A stretch of DNA of 64,000 bases from HRBIN16 sp049969495 (GCA_049969495.1 JBMFOT010000006.1:6265-70264); one strand, 5' to 3'; numbered from the stretch's first letter, positions 25,673-33,194 are shown. The notes: generated from the letters alone by a model not told the origin. Numbers and translations: made by a program.

Positions 25673-26246
25673 CCCGGTGAATCGAGCGATTAACGATGCC
25701 GTCAAAGCGCTGGTGCGTGTGGCGGCGATGCGTGAAAAAGGAGCGGACCAGCACAGCGCGCGAGTAGCGGTTTTGGCGGTAGCTACCGGCGAGAAGCTGG
25801 GCATGAACGACGAGGAGCTGCTGGTGTTGCGCCGCGCGGCAGAACTGCATGACATCGGTAAAGTGGCGATTTCGGAAAGCATTCTGGGGAAGCTGGGCAG
25901 ATTGAGCGAAGAGGAGATCAGAATCATGCGCCAGCACGCTACCCTCGCGCTGGAAATCCTGGGTGCTGTACAGGCCCTGCAGCCCACTCTCCCACTCATC
26001 AAGCATCACCACGAGCGCTGGGACGGCACAGGTTACCCCGACGGTCTGGCTGGTGAGGAGATACCTCTGGGAGCGCGTATTATTGCGGTGGCGGAAGTGT
26101 ACGACATTCTGACGCACGGTGCTGCGTGGAAGGAGCCGCTGAGCGTAGAGGAGGCGAAGGCGGAGATACGGCGATGCGCAGGCTCGCAGTTCGACCCGCG
26201 TGTGGTGGAAGCGTTTCTTCAGGTGTGTGACCTGATGTGCGAGTAA
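25665..26246 (+). CDS. HD-domain (HD-GYP-like) phosphohydrolase
   Basis: 193 aa from ATG 25665, inside the selA stop region and preceded by GGGAGGTGAG. The metal-binding HD is in ELHDIGKVAI, and later HHHERWDGTGYPDGLAGEEIPLGARIIAVAEVYD contains the HHE and GTGYP motifs of HD-GYP cyclic-di-GMP phosphodiesterases. The protein is only the catalytic domain with no sensor. It could degrade the product of the nearby GGDEF cyclase; this is inference. The overlap with selA is odd because no functional link is known. Confidence 0.85.
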   Translation: MHDPVNRAINDAVKALVRVAAMREKGADQHSARVAVLAVATGEKLGMNDEELLVLRRAAELHDIGKVAISESILGKLGRLSEEEIRIMRQHATLALEILGAVQALQPTLPLIKHHHERWDGTGYPDGLAGEEIPLGARIIAVAEVYDILTHGAAWKEPLSVEEAKAEIRRCAGSQFDPRVVEAFLQVCDLMCE

Positions 26247-26264
26247 TGTTTGCGGTTAAGAGGG

Positions 26265-26322
26265 ACACGGATAGGCACGGATGAAACGGATTGGCGCAGA
26301 TACTATCCGTGTGCATCCGTGT
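26265..26322. repeat. Imperfect inverted repeat (about 18-bp arms) between HD and GT4 genes
   Basis: Left arm 26265-26282 and right arm 26305-26322 match at about 15 of 18 positions in inverted orientation, with a 22-nt centre. In RNA this would form a long stem-loop after the HD gene. The left arm shares 15 bp with the copy at 24188. There is no T-run, so it looks like a mobile or processed repeat rather than a plain terminator. Confidence 0.5.
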
Positions 26323-26340
26323 ACTATAAACGTTACCGAG

Positions 26341-26370
26341 TTGATTGCAAACGACCCAAGAGGCTATAAT
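26341..26370 (+). promoter_or_regulatory. Sigma-70-type promoter for the GT4 gene
   Basis: TTGATT (26341-26346), 18-bp spacer and perfect TATAAT (26365-26370). Initiation near 26377 leaves only about 12 nt before ATG 26389, with no ribosome site. Confidence 0.65.
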
Positions 26371-26388
26371 ATCGATACCCGTCCGATT

Positions 26389-27501
26389 ATGGAAGCACAC
26401 GATTCGGCGAAAAGGTGGCGTGTTTTACAGGTGGTTTCCAGCTCGGCAACCTCCGGTGCCGAGAGACATCTTGTGCTTCTCGCCAAGACGCTTCAACAAC
26501 AGGGACACCACGTGATTACCGTTTGTCCGCCATGCAACTGGCTTCCCGATGAGCTGCGACGTGCCGGCGTGCCTACCTTACCGCTGCCGATGCGCGGTGC
26601 TGGCTCGGTGATGACGTTGTGGCATCTCGCGCGTGTGGTGCGTGAACAACGGATAGACATTATCCACACCCACCTTACCCGCGCCACCTACTACGGTTTA
26701 CTGCTGGGATTGCTGACGCACAAACCGGTGGTCTCCACAGTACATGTCTTCACCTCCGACCCTGCCTACCGCTGGCTGTCGCGTCTGGGCAATCCACTCA
26801 TCGCCGTTTCAGAGGCGCTCAGACGCTGGCTTATCGAACATGGCGTGCCCGCCAGCGAGGTGCAGACCGTTCACAATGCCACCGACTTTATATCGCTAAA
26901 CGGCGCACACGCGAACGCACCGCTGGAGGTGCGCAGAGAGTTTGGATTGCCGGAGAGCAGTAAGCTGATCGGACTCTTCGCCAAAATATCCCCCATCAAA
27001 GGGCAGGACCTGTTGTTGGAAGCGCTGCCGCAGGTGTTGCGCTCGCATCCTGATACGCATGTGTTGTTCGTGGGCAGCACCAACGGTGAGTTCGCCCGGC
27101 GTACCCAGCAGCGTGCGAGGGAACTGAAGGTGGGTCGTCACGTGGTCTTTACCGGATTGCGTTCCGACGTTGCCCGCCTGATGCAGGCAGTGGATGTGGT
27201 CACGCTGCCCTCGCGCTCGGAAACGTTCGGCCTGGCGGTGCTGGAGGCGATGGCACTGGGTAAGCCCGTTGTGGCGACACGGGTAGGGGGACTGCCCGAG
27301 CTGGTGCGCGACGGGGAGACAGGGATACTGGTGGACTACACAACCGCTTCGCTGGCGCACGCGCTGAACGAACTGCTGAGCAGTGCAGACCTGCGCTACC
27401 GGCTGGGGCAGGCTGCCCGGTCATTTGCCTGTCAGCACTATACGCCGGAGCGCATGGTGCAAAGCATCGAAGCAGTGTACGCACGGGCATTGACCGCCTG
27501 A
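26389..27501 (+). CDS. Family 4 glycosyltransferase
   Basis: 370 aa from ATG 26389, the first start downstream of the promoter; the upstream extension to 26281 would cross it. GT-B fold: N-terminal SSSATSGAERHLVLLAKTL acceptor domain, IDIIHTHLTRA, and the donor domain with GLFAKISPIKGQDLLLEAL and the EX7E motif in PSRSETFGLAVLEAMALGKPVVAT. No membrane segment. It transfers a nucleotide-activated sugar to a lipid or polysaccharide acceptor; substrate unknown. The next gene, a polysaccharide deacetylase, follows after 2 bp, suggesting a two-gene glycan-modifying operon. Confidence 0.9.
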   Translation: MEAHDSAKRWRVLQVVSSSATSGAERHLVLLAKTLQQQGHHVITVCPPCNWLPDELRRAGVPTLPLPMRGAGSVMTLWHLARVVREQRIDIIHTHLTRATYYGLLLGLLTHKPVVSTVHVFTSDPAYRWLSRLGNPLIAVSEALRRWLIEHGVPASEVQTVHNATDFISLNGAHANAPLEVRREFGLPESSKLIGLFAKISPIKGQDLLLEALPQVLRSHPDTHVLFVGSTNGEFARRTQQRARELKVGRHVVFTGLRSDVARLMQAVDVVTLPSRSETFGLAVLEAMALGKPVVATRVGGLPELVRDGETGILVDYTTASLAHALNELLSSADLRYRLGQAARSFACQHYTPERMVQSIEAVYARALTA

Positions 27502-27503
27502 AG

Positions 27504-28238
27504 ATGGTACCCATCCTGATGTACCATAACGTGGGCGCGAGGGAACGTCATCTCAACGTTTCTCCACAGGCTCTGGCAAGGCAATGTCGCCTGCTGCGAG
27601 CGATGGGTTTTCGTGCTATCACGCTGGGCGAACTCGCGGAGCCTCTGCAAGCACACTATCTTCCCCAACGCGCGGTGGTGTTTACCTTCGACGACGCCCT
27701 GCTCGGCGTGTATGAACATGCGTTGCCCGTGCTGCAAGCCTACGGATGGTCTGCCACCGTGTTTGCCGTCAGCAGTCGGCTGGGGCAGGAGGCGGATTGG
27801 GCTCCACGTCACCGCCACCGCGTGATGAGCCGCGAGCAGCTTGCCGAACTGCACGCCCAGGGTTGGGAGGTAGGGGCGCATACTCTCACCCACCCCTATC
27901 TCACCCGCCTGTCCCCAGAGGAGGCTCGCCGGGAGATTGCACAATGCAGGGAAGACCTTCAGCAGCTGGTCGGTGCGCAGGTGCTCAGCTTCTGCTACCC
28001 GTACGGCGATTTGGATGACCAGGTGGTGCAGATGGTTCGGCAGGCAGGCTACCGGGTTGCGTGCACGGTGCGCAAGGGGTTGGTACATCCGCACGATGAC
28101 CCGCTTACTCTCCCCCGCGTACCGATTGCCTACAGTGACGGCGCGACAGGCTTGCTGTATCGACTGTGGCGGGCATGGAGGCGTACCCTACACTGGGAGA
28201 AATCTCCACGCAATGTGAGGGTGTTCGAGAATTGTTGA
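27504..28238 (+). CDS. Polysaccharide deacetylase (NodB-type, CE4)
   Basis: 244 aa. The NodB domain shows the catalytic base and metal Asp in VVFTFDDALLGV, the metal His pair in GAHTLTHPYL and the late YPYGDLDDQVVQMVRQAGY block. CE4 enzymes remove N- or O-acetyl groups from chitin-like, peptidoglycan or exopolysaccharide chains. There is no signal peptide at the chosen start (MVPILMYHNVG), so it is cytoplasmic unless the start is wrong. It lies 2 bp behind the GT4 gene. Confidence 0.9.
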   Translation: MVPILMYHNVGARERHLNVSPQALARQCRLLRAMGFRAITLGELAEPLQAHYLPQRAVVFTFDDALLGVYEHALPVLQAYGWSATVFAVSSRLGQEADWAPRHRHRVMSREQLAELHAQGWEVGAHTLTHPYLTRLSPEEARREIAQCREDLQQLVGAQVLSFCYPYGDLDDQVVQMVRQAGYRVACTVRKGLVHPHDDPLTLPRVPIAYSDGATGLLYRLWRAWRRTLHWEKSPRNVRVFENC

Positions 28239-28288
28239 GAAGTTGGTTGTAGCGCAAGGGGAGAGGCGTTCTTGCTACCCCTTGTCTT

Positions 28289-28369
28289 ACCTCACCCCCG
28301 TCCCCTCTCCTACGAGGAGAGGGGGGCGTTCCCCCTTCCCTGCGAGGGAAGGGGGCTAGGGGGTTAGGT
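28289..28369. repeat. 81-bp double-hairpin repeat with terminal inverted repeats
   Basis: Ends are ACCTCACCCCC (28289-28299) and GGGGGTTAGGT (28359-28369), inverted with one mismatch in 11. Inside are two perfect hairpins: 9-bp CCCCTCTCC/GGAGAGGGG and 10-bp CCCCCTTCCC/GGGAAGGGGG, both with 5-nt loops ending in CGA. The layout resembles a miniature palindromic element and is related to the copies at 4741, 32242 and 32861. It occupies most of the 250-bp gap before the LacI gene. Confidence 0.7.
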
Positions 28370-28415
28370 TATCTATCCATTCAACCACCAATTTATCGAA
28401 CTCCCTCAGAGCCTA

Positions 28416-28444
28416 TTGACAAATCGTGCAGCCTGTGTTATGAT
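28416..28444 (+). promoter_or_regulatory. Consensus sigma-70-type promoter of the LacI gene
   Basis: Perfect TTGACA (28416-28421), 17-bp spacer, TATGAT (28439-28444). Initiation would be near 28451, immediately before the TTAACGTTAA palindrome. Confidence 0.8.
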
Positions 28445-28455
28445 AAAGATGAACC

Positions 28456-28465
28456 TTAACGTTAA
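28456..28465. promoter_or_regulatory. Palindrome TTAACGTTAA, probable LacI-family autoregulatory operator
   Basis: A 10-bp perfect palindrome centred on CG, as LacI-family operators are, lies just downstream of the predicted start site and 24 bp before the regulator gene. Flanking AAC/GTT extend the half-site similarity. Confidence 0.55.
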
Positions 28466-28489
28466 ACGTTGAGGGATAAAGTAATCATC

Positions 28490-29488
28490 ATGCTTACGAA
28501 AAGGGCGACTATCAAAGATATAGCGGCACGGGTGGGCGTCTCTGCAACGGTAGTGTCGCAGGTGCTGCGAGGGGTACAGGGGGCGATGGTCTCCACAGCC
28601 ACACGCCAGCGCATCCTGGACACTGCCCGCGAGCTGGGCTATCGTCCCAACCGACAAGCGCAGGCACTGGTGGGAGGCAAGACGTATACAGTGGCTATTT
28701 GGAAACATGGTCTGCACTCGCCCTTCCACGCCTGGGTGATACACGAGTGTGCGCAGCAGGCGTACGCCGACGGCTATGAGGTGATTATTCGTGACTTTAC
28801 CTCCGTGCGCGAGGACACTTTATGGATGCACATCAACGATGTAGACGGTATCCTGGCGCACGAGTGTCCTGCTCATGCGCGAATGCTCCTGCAACAGCAT
28901 CCACACGCGCGTTTACCGATAGTCAGCATGGGCGCCTTTTACATCACGGAATGCGACCATGTGGGTATAGACCTGTATCCGGCTGCGCGCGAGGCGGTGC
29001 AGCATCTCGTTGGCAACGGCTGTCGTCGTATCGCATACGTGGCGCATGACCCCGACCGATCTTCCGGGGAGCCGCGCTACGAGGCATACCGGTCGGTGCT
29101 GCAGGAGGCAGGCATTCCGCTAGAGTACATCGCCCTGCGTGACGCCCCTCGCGCCGAGGCGCGTCGCCTGCTACGAGAGTACTTTCAACAGCAGGGAACG
29201 CCCGACGGCATCTTTTGCCATAACGACGATGCGGCGATAACTTGCTTACGTGCAGTGTATGACACGGGCGCTCGCGTGCCGGATGACGTTGCGCTGGTGG
29301 GATGCGACGGCATCGATGAGACACAATACACCTTTCCGGAGCTCAGCACGATTGTACAACCGATAGAGGAGATGTGCCAACAGGCATGGAGGCTGTTCAG
29401 GCAGCGACTGGAGCAGCCGGGTAGGGAAATTGAAGGGGTGATATTGCCTGCCCGGTTCGTCGCTCGTGGCTCTTCGCTGCGTTCTTAA
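28490..29488 (+). CDS. LacI-family transcriptional regulator
   Basis: 332 aa from ATG 28490 (a TTG at 28469 would add seven residues but lies in the operator region). The N-terminal HTH reads ATIKDIAARVGVSATVVSQVLRG with the hinge helix ILDTARELGYRPNRQAQAL. Residues about 65-330 are a periplasmic-binding-protein-like effector domain (IFCHNDDAAITCLRAVYDTGARVPDDVALVGCDG). LacI proteins usually sense a sugar. Ligand is unknown. It is likely to regulate itself and perhaps the following pseudopilin or the oxidoreductase genes. Confidence 0.92.
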   Translation: MLTKRATIKDIAARVGVSATVVSQVLRGVQGAMVSTATRQRILDTARELGYRPNRQAQALVGGKTYTVAIWKHGLHSPFHAWVIHECAQQAYADGYEVIIRDFTSVREDTLWMHINDVDGILAHECPAHARMLLQQHPHARLPIVSMGAFYITECDHVGIDLYPAAREAVQHLVGNGCRRIAYVAHDPDRSSGEPRYEAYRSVLQEAGIPLEYIALRDAPRAEARRLLREYFQQQGTPDGIFCHNDDAAITCLRAVYDTGARVPDDVALVGCDGIDETQYTFPELSTIVQPIEEMCQQAWRLFRQRLEQPGREIEGVILPARFVARGSSLRS

Positions 29489-29565
29489 TATGGCGATCAG
29501 GGGTAGAGTGCAGTGGCTGCCCCTTGATTAAGCGCATAAACAACAACGATCGGAGGGATTATCCA

Positions 29566-30411
29566 ATGAAACGCAGCGCTTTCACGCTCATTGAGCTGCT
29601 GGTCGTTATCGCGATTATCGCGATACTGGCAGCGATCCTGTTCCCGGTGTTCGCTCAGGCACGCGAGAAGGCACGTAGCATCACCTGCCTGAGCAACACT
29701 AAGCAAGTCGGACTGGCAGCAGCCATGTACTTGCAGGATTATGACGAAACAACGGCGCCTGCCAAAACATGCGGTGGGGACGGCACGTGTGCCACGGCAC
29801 CTGCGCCTGGGCGATTCTCCTGTGCCAACGATTCGATAAGCCCACCCTACTACATCGAGTGCATTGGGCCTTTTGCTTCCTTCCAGGACCTGGTGCAGCC
29901 ATATATGAAGAACTACGGGTTGCTAGTTTGCACCTCGAACCCTCAAAGAGGCGTTTGGCCCACGGATCCGACCTGCGATGGTACCGCCGGCAATCGACAG
30001 TACACTTACAAAGTGAACCACTATGCGGTGTCGCCGGTCGTGTACCTGAACAACTATGATCCCAACATGCAGAACCCGTACGTCGGATGGACGGCGATCG
30101 GGGCACCTCTCGCTCGATTTGCCACTCCCGCATCGCTGATACTGCTTGCCGAGTTCTACGGCACCTGTCCTGACGTGCGCAACAGTATCCATGACATCGA
30201 CTGTGGTATCCACAACGGGGGATCAAACTACGTCTTTGTAGACGGTCACGCGAAGTGGTACCGTTTCCTGCAGACAGTCACCCCGGACAGGACATGCATG
30301 TGGGCAGGCGAAGAAGACCCGAACGCACAGCTGGTTATTTGCACCGCCTACAAGAACAAAGTCATCGCCAGGGCACCGGGTAGGCCGTTCTTGCAGAAGT
30401 GTCTGCAGTAG
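29566..30411 (+). CDS. DUF1559 pseudopilin (H-X9-DG protein), copy 1
   Basis: 281 aa from ATG 29566 (CGGAGGGA upstream). A short charged leader is followed by the prepilin cleavage/methylation motif FTLIELLVVIAIIAILAAILFPVF, the +5 Glu being essential for processing by a type IV prepilin peptidase. The C-terminal DUF1559 domain ends in the H-X9-DG signature (HNGGSNYVFVDGHAKWYRF). These pseudopilins are greatly expanded in Planctomycetota and Armatimonadota; their role is unknown, probably surface or secretion-linked. Twelve bases after it starts a small membrane protein gene. It has several Cys, consistent with an exported disulphide-bonded domain. Confidence 0.93.
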   Translation: MKRSAFTLIELLVVIAIIAILAAILFPVFAQAREKARSITCLSNTKQVGLAAAMYLQDYDETTAPAKTCGGDGTCATAPAPGRFSCANDSISPPYYIECIGPFASFQDLVQPYMKNYGLLVCTSNPQRGVWPTDPTCDGTAGNRQYTYKVNHYAVSPVVYLNNYDPNMQNPYVGWTAIGAPLARFATPASLILLAEFYGTCPDVRNSIHDIDCGIHNGGSNYVFVDGHAKWYRFLQTVTPDRTCMWAGEEDPNAQLVICTAYKNKVIARAPGRPFLQKCLQ

Positions 30412-30422
30412 GGAGGCTAGCG

Positions 30423-30611
30423 ATGAATAAGGAAGTGCACTGGGGCTGGGTCATTGCTGCCATTGTGGTAGCGATACTGATACTCGTGGGTGGGCTCTGG
30501 TGGCAAGATAAGAAGCGCACCGCCGAGTACATCAAGTATCGCCAGGAGGTGGTGGCAGGCGAGCAGCGGATTGGAGCTCCCGCGGGACCGGCTTCACGTG
30601 AGGAGCGGTAG
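30423..30611 (+). CDS. Small single-span membrane protein beside the pseudopilin
   Basis: 62 aa from ATG 30423, with GGGAGG just upstream. One membrane helix (WGWVIAAIVVAILILVGGLWW) and a charged C-terminal tail (KKRTAEYIKYRQEVVAGEQRIG). It is not recognised as a known family. Position directly after a DUF1559 gene parallels the two small membrane proteins after the second pseudopilin (32919-33377), though it lacks their PMLPKSQR motif. A terminator follows, making a two-gene unit with the pseudopilin. Confidence 0.65.
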   Translation: MNKEVHWGWVIAAIVVAILILVGGLWWQDKKRTAEYIKYRQEVVAGEQRIGAPAGPASREER

Positions 30612-30675
30612 CTTGCTTGCTGCTCGCATCACGCGATAACACAAGCAACTCGATTCGCAGGCCAATCTGCTTCTG

Positions 30676-30709
30676 CCGGTATGCCCGCGCAGGGCATACC
30701 GGGCTTTTT
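30676..30709 (+). terminator. Rho-independent terminator after the first pseudopilin unit
   Basis: Perfect 11-bp stem CCGGTATGCCC/GGGCATACCGG, 5-nt loop, then GCTTTTTG. It lies 65 bp after the small membrane protein gene. Confidence 0.88.
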
Positions 30710-30807
30710 GTGCCTGAGCAAGGGAAACCCTGCGCGAACGGCGAAAGGAAAAGTGAATGGGATGCGAAGACAATTGCGCAGGGAATCAGTCGAAGGGGGA
30801 AGGAACG

Positions 30808-32250
30808 ATGCACAAGCTTTCGCGACGACGCTTCTTGCAGGATTCGCTGGCACTGCTGGCGGTCAGTGCACTGCCCGCTCCCGTTTTCGCCTCGGTCAAG
30901 GTGGCTCGTAAGCAAGCCAGCTCCAACGAGCGCATCGGCGCGGCGGTCATCGGCTTCAACGGGCAGGGCAAAAGCCACATCCGTCAGCTGCTGGCTCAAC
31001 CCGATGTGGACCTGGTGGCGCTGTGCGACGTGGACGAGGCGGTATGGCCCATCGGACTGAAGATTGTGGAAGACGCGGGCAGACCCAAACCCAAAACCTA
31101 TCAGGACATCCGCAAACTGCTGGAAGACAAGGACGTGGACGTGGTGACCATCGCCACGCCCAATCACTGGCACGCACTCGCCGCTATCTGGGCGATGATG
31201 GCGGGCAAGGATGTGTATGTTGAAAAGCCCTCTAGCCATAACGTGTGGGAAGGTCGCCGCACGGTAGACATTGCCCGACAGCTGGGGCGCATCTGCCAAG
31301 TGGGCACGCAGATTCGCTCCTCCGAAGGCATCCGCCAGGCGATGCAGTACCTGCACGAGGGCAAGCTGGGCAAGGTGTACCTGGCGCGCGGACTGTGCTA
31401 TAAACGACGCGATTCTATCGGCAAGGTACCCGGGCCACAGGAACCACCCGCCACGGTAGACTACGACATCTGGCTGGGACCCGCGCCCAAGAAGCCTGTG
31501 ATGCGCCAGCGGTTCCATTACGACTGGCACTGGTTCTGGGACTACGGCAACGGCGACCTGGGTAACCAGGGTGTGCACCAGATGGACATCGCCCGCTGGG
31601 GCTTGAACAAGAATACCCTGCCGAACAAGGTGCTGGGCTTGGGCGGGCGCTTCGGCTATGTGGACGACGGTGAGACGCCCAACACCGAGCTGGTCTTCTG
31701 CGACTACGGCGATAGCCAGCTCATCTTCGAAGTGCGCGGGCTGGAGACCCCCGACCTGAAGGGCGTCAAGGTCGGTAACATCTTCTACGGCGAGAAGGGT
31801 ATCATGGTCATCCCCAGCTACAGCCAGGCGATTGTGTTCGACAACGACGGCAACAAGGTGACCGAGTTCGGCGCGGGTGGCGACCACATGCGCAACTTCC
31901 TCGACGCGGTGCGCAGCCGAAAGCACACCGACCTGCACGCCGACATCGAAGAGGGGCATCTCTCCAGCGCGTTGTGTCATCTGGGCAACATCTCCTATCG
32001 GCTGGGTGAGCTGGTACCCTTTGACGCCGAGAAGAAAGCCTTCGGGGATAACAAGGAGGCTTACGAGACCTTTGCCCGCTTCGAGGAGCACCTCGCGGCA
32101 AACAACATCGTGCTGCGGGAAACAAAGTATCGCCTGGGACGCGAACTGCAAATTGATGCCCACCACGAAACCTGCGGGCGCGATTCGCGGGCGAACCGTT
32201 TGCTCACCCGCGAGTACCGAAAACCCTACGTCGTGCCAGAGAAGGTGTAG
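30808..32250 (+). CDS. Tat-exported Gfo/Idh/MocA-family oxidoreductase
   Basis: 480 aa from ATG 30808 (GGGGAAGGA upstream). The N-terminus carries a twin-arginine signal (SRRRFLQDSLALLAVSALPAP). A Rossmann nucleotide site follows (AAVIGFNGQGKSHI), then the family EKP motif (GKDVYVEKPSSHNVWEG) and a C-terminal alpha/beta domain. Members act on sugars, inositols or sugar acids with NAD(P); the exported subgroup is abundant in Armatimonadota and Planctomycetota, and its substrate is unknown. The last codons and stop lie in the first 51-bp repeat that precedes hicAB. Confidence 0.9.
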   Translation: MHKLSRRRFLQDSLALLAVSALPAPVFASVKVARKQASSNERIGAAVIGFNGQGKSHIRQLLAQPDVDLVALCDVDEAVWPIGLKIVEDAGRPKPKTYQDIRKLLEDKDVDVVTIATPNHWHALAAIWAMMAGKDVYVEKPSSHNVWEGRRTVDIARQLGRICQVGTQIRSSEGIRQAMQYLHEGKLGKVYLARGLCYKRRDSIGKVPGPQEPPATVDYDIWLGPAPKKPVMRQRFHYDWHWFWDYGNGDLGNQGVHQMDIARWGLNKNTLPNKVLGLGGRFGYVDDGETPNTELVFCDYGDSQLIFEVRGLETPDLKGVKVGNIFYGEKGIMVIPSYSQAIVFDNDGNKVTEFGAGGDHMRNFLDAVRSRKHTDLHADIEEGHLSSALCHLGNISYRLGELVPFDAEKKAFGDNKEAYETFARFEEHLAANNIVLRETKYRLGRELQIDAHHETCGRDSRANRLLTREYRKPYVVPEKV

Positions 32251-32292
32251 CCCTCACTCTCCCCCCTCTCCCAGGCGTCGGGAGAGGGGGCT
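32242..32292 (+). repeat. 51-bp direct repeat, left copy (flanks hicAB)
   Basis: Identical over 51 bp to 32861-32911. It begins AAGGTGTAGCCCTCACTCTC, so it supplies the last two codons (K-V) and stop of the oxidoreductase gene. It then forms an 11-bp stem CCCCCTCTCCC/GGGAGAGGGGG with a 7-nt loop. There is no T-run. Confidence 0.9.
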
Positions 32293-32368
32293 TGACGGTT
32301 TGTTCCGCAACGCTACCTGTGCTAAAATAATGGAGGAGTGTACTTGAAACTGTGTGTTAGGGACAAGT

Positions 32369-32593
32369 ATGAGTGGAAGACAGCTACGAGGGCTGAAAGG
32401 GGAAGAGGTTATCAAAGCTTTTGAAAGAGCGGGAGGCGTTGTGCGCAAAGGGAAAGGAAGTCATGTGAACATCAAGATGCCGAACGGAGCGCTCATCACT
32501 ATTCCAGTGGTATCGGAAGTCAAGGTTGGCTTGCTGAAGGCGGCGATTCACCGAGCAGGGCTCAGCGAGGAAGAGTTTATCCGTTTCCTCTAA
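32369..32593 (+). CDS. hicA: HicA-type toxin (mRNA interferase)
   Basis: 74 aa from ATG 32369. The small dsRBD-like HicA fold is recognisable: GEEVIKAFERAGGVVRKGKGSHVNIKMPNG with the catalytic His in GSHV, followed by IPVVSEVKVGLLKAAIHRAGLSEEEFIRFL. HicA toxins cleave mRNA when freed from HicB. It is 12 bp upstream of hicB with an AAAGGAGG site between, the normal toxin-first order. The module lies between two identical 51-bp repeats. Confidence 0.92.
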   Translation: MSGRQLRGLKGEEVIKAFERAGGVVRKGKGSHVNIKMPNGALITIPVVSEVKVGLLKAAIHRAGLSEEEFIRFL

Positions 32594-32605
32594 AGGAGGA
32601 GCACA

Positions 32606-32869
32606 ATGGACTATACCGTTATCATCCACGATGCGGAAGAAGGTGGATACTGGATAGAAGTACCCGCCTTACCCGGTTGCTTCTCGCAGGGCGAGAGCAT
32701 GGAAGAAGCCTTGCAAAACATCCAGGAAGCCATCGCTGTGCACCTCGATGCTTTGGCAGAAGAAGGAAAAAGTGCCCCACCCGACATCGGCTGGATGGTG
32801 GCACGGGTAGCAGTGCCGAAGATACAGGCTCAACCAACAGCTACACGCAAAAGGGCTCACAAGGTGTAG
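32606..32869 (+). CDS. hicB: HicB-type antitoxin
   Basis: 87 aa. The partial RNase H-like HicB domain is clear: YTVIIHDAEEGGYWIEVPALPGCFSQGESMEEALQNIQEAI. The usual C-terminal DNA-binding segment (HTH or ribbon-helix-helix) is not apparent; instead the tail is A/K/R-rich and ends RAHKV, the last two codons coming from the right 51-bp repeat. Autoregulation may therefore be lost or different. It neutralises HicA by masking its active site. Confidence 0.92.
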   Translation: MDYTVIIHDAEEGGYWIEVPALPGCFSQGESMEEALQNIQEAIAVHLDALAEEGKSAPPDIGWMVARVAVPKIQAQPTATRKRAHKV

Positions 32870-32911
32870 CCCTCACTCTCCCCCCTCTCCCAGGCGTCGG
32901 GAGAGGGGGCT
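32861..32911 (+). repeat. 51-bp direct repeat, right copy (flanks hicAB)
   Basis: Perfect match to 32242-32292. It again supplies a K-V-stop ending, this time to hicB, then the 11-bp C/G stem. The two copies are 619 bp apart and bracket the hicAB module exactly. Confidence 0.9.
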
Positions 32912-32918
32912 CTTGTGT

Positions 32919-33137
32919 TTAGCGGGCGGTCTGCTCGCCTCCGGCTGGAGGGGCAACTCCCCCACCGCCCGGTGGTCCCATCCGCTGTGACTTGGGCAGC
33001 ATCGGACCGGTGTAATAGCCGGGGGGCGGAGGCTCCTCCTTCTGTGCCTGAAAACGCAGTAGCATGGCTATGCCTACCAGCACAATGCCCACCAGTAACA
33101 GGATGAGGATGTTCTTCTGCCTGCCAGTTGCACCCAT
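32919..33137 (-). CDS. Small membrane protein with GYYxGPMLPKSQR motif, copy B
   Basis: 72 aa from ATG 33137 (GGAGG 9 nt upstream). Short basic N-terminus, one membrane helix (NILILLLVGIVLVGIAMLL), then PPPPGYYTGPMLPKSQR and a Gly/Pro-rich tail. It is not recognised as a known family. The GYY-x-GPMLPKSQR segment is shared with the 60-aa protein encoded just upstream, although the membrane anchors differ. Both follow the second DUF1559 pseudopilin gene on the same strand, so the motif may interact with the pseudopilin system. A hairpin separates it from the previous gene. Confidence 0.7.
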   Translation of the reverse strand: MGATGRQKNILILLLVGIVLVGIAMLLRFQAQKEEPPPPGYYTGPMLPKSQRMGPPGGGGVAPPAGGEQTAR

Positions 33138-33164
33138 CGCTGCTTTCCTCCACACTGCCGAAAT

Positions 33165-33192
33165 GAAGCCCCCGCCCACAGGCGGGGGCTTC
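33165..33192 (-). terminator. 12-bp hairpin between the two PMLPKSQR genes
   Basis: Perfect stem GAAGCCCCCGCC/GGCGGGGGCTTC with a 4-nt loop. On the reverse strand it is followed by ATTTCGG, a weak T stretch, so it may act as a partial terminator that lowers expression of the distal small gene. Confidence 0.65.
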
Positions 33193-33194
33193 GG

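Noticed and set aside
30532..32166. 544-codon ORF antisense to the Gfo/Idh gene
   Set aside because: Composition is that of a reverse shadow (Val/His/Leu-rich, no motif), whereas the plus strand is an unambiguous oxidoreductase.
32242..32911. Two-repeat array considered as a CRISPR or attachment-site pair
   Set aside because: Only two copies 619 bp apart with a toxin-antitoxin pair between; no cas gene, integrase or tRNA is present, so a CRISPR or att assignment is not supported.
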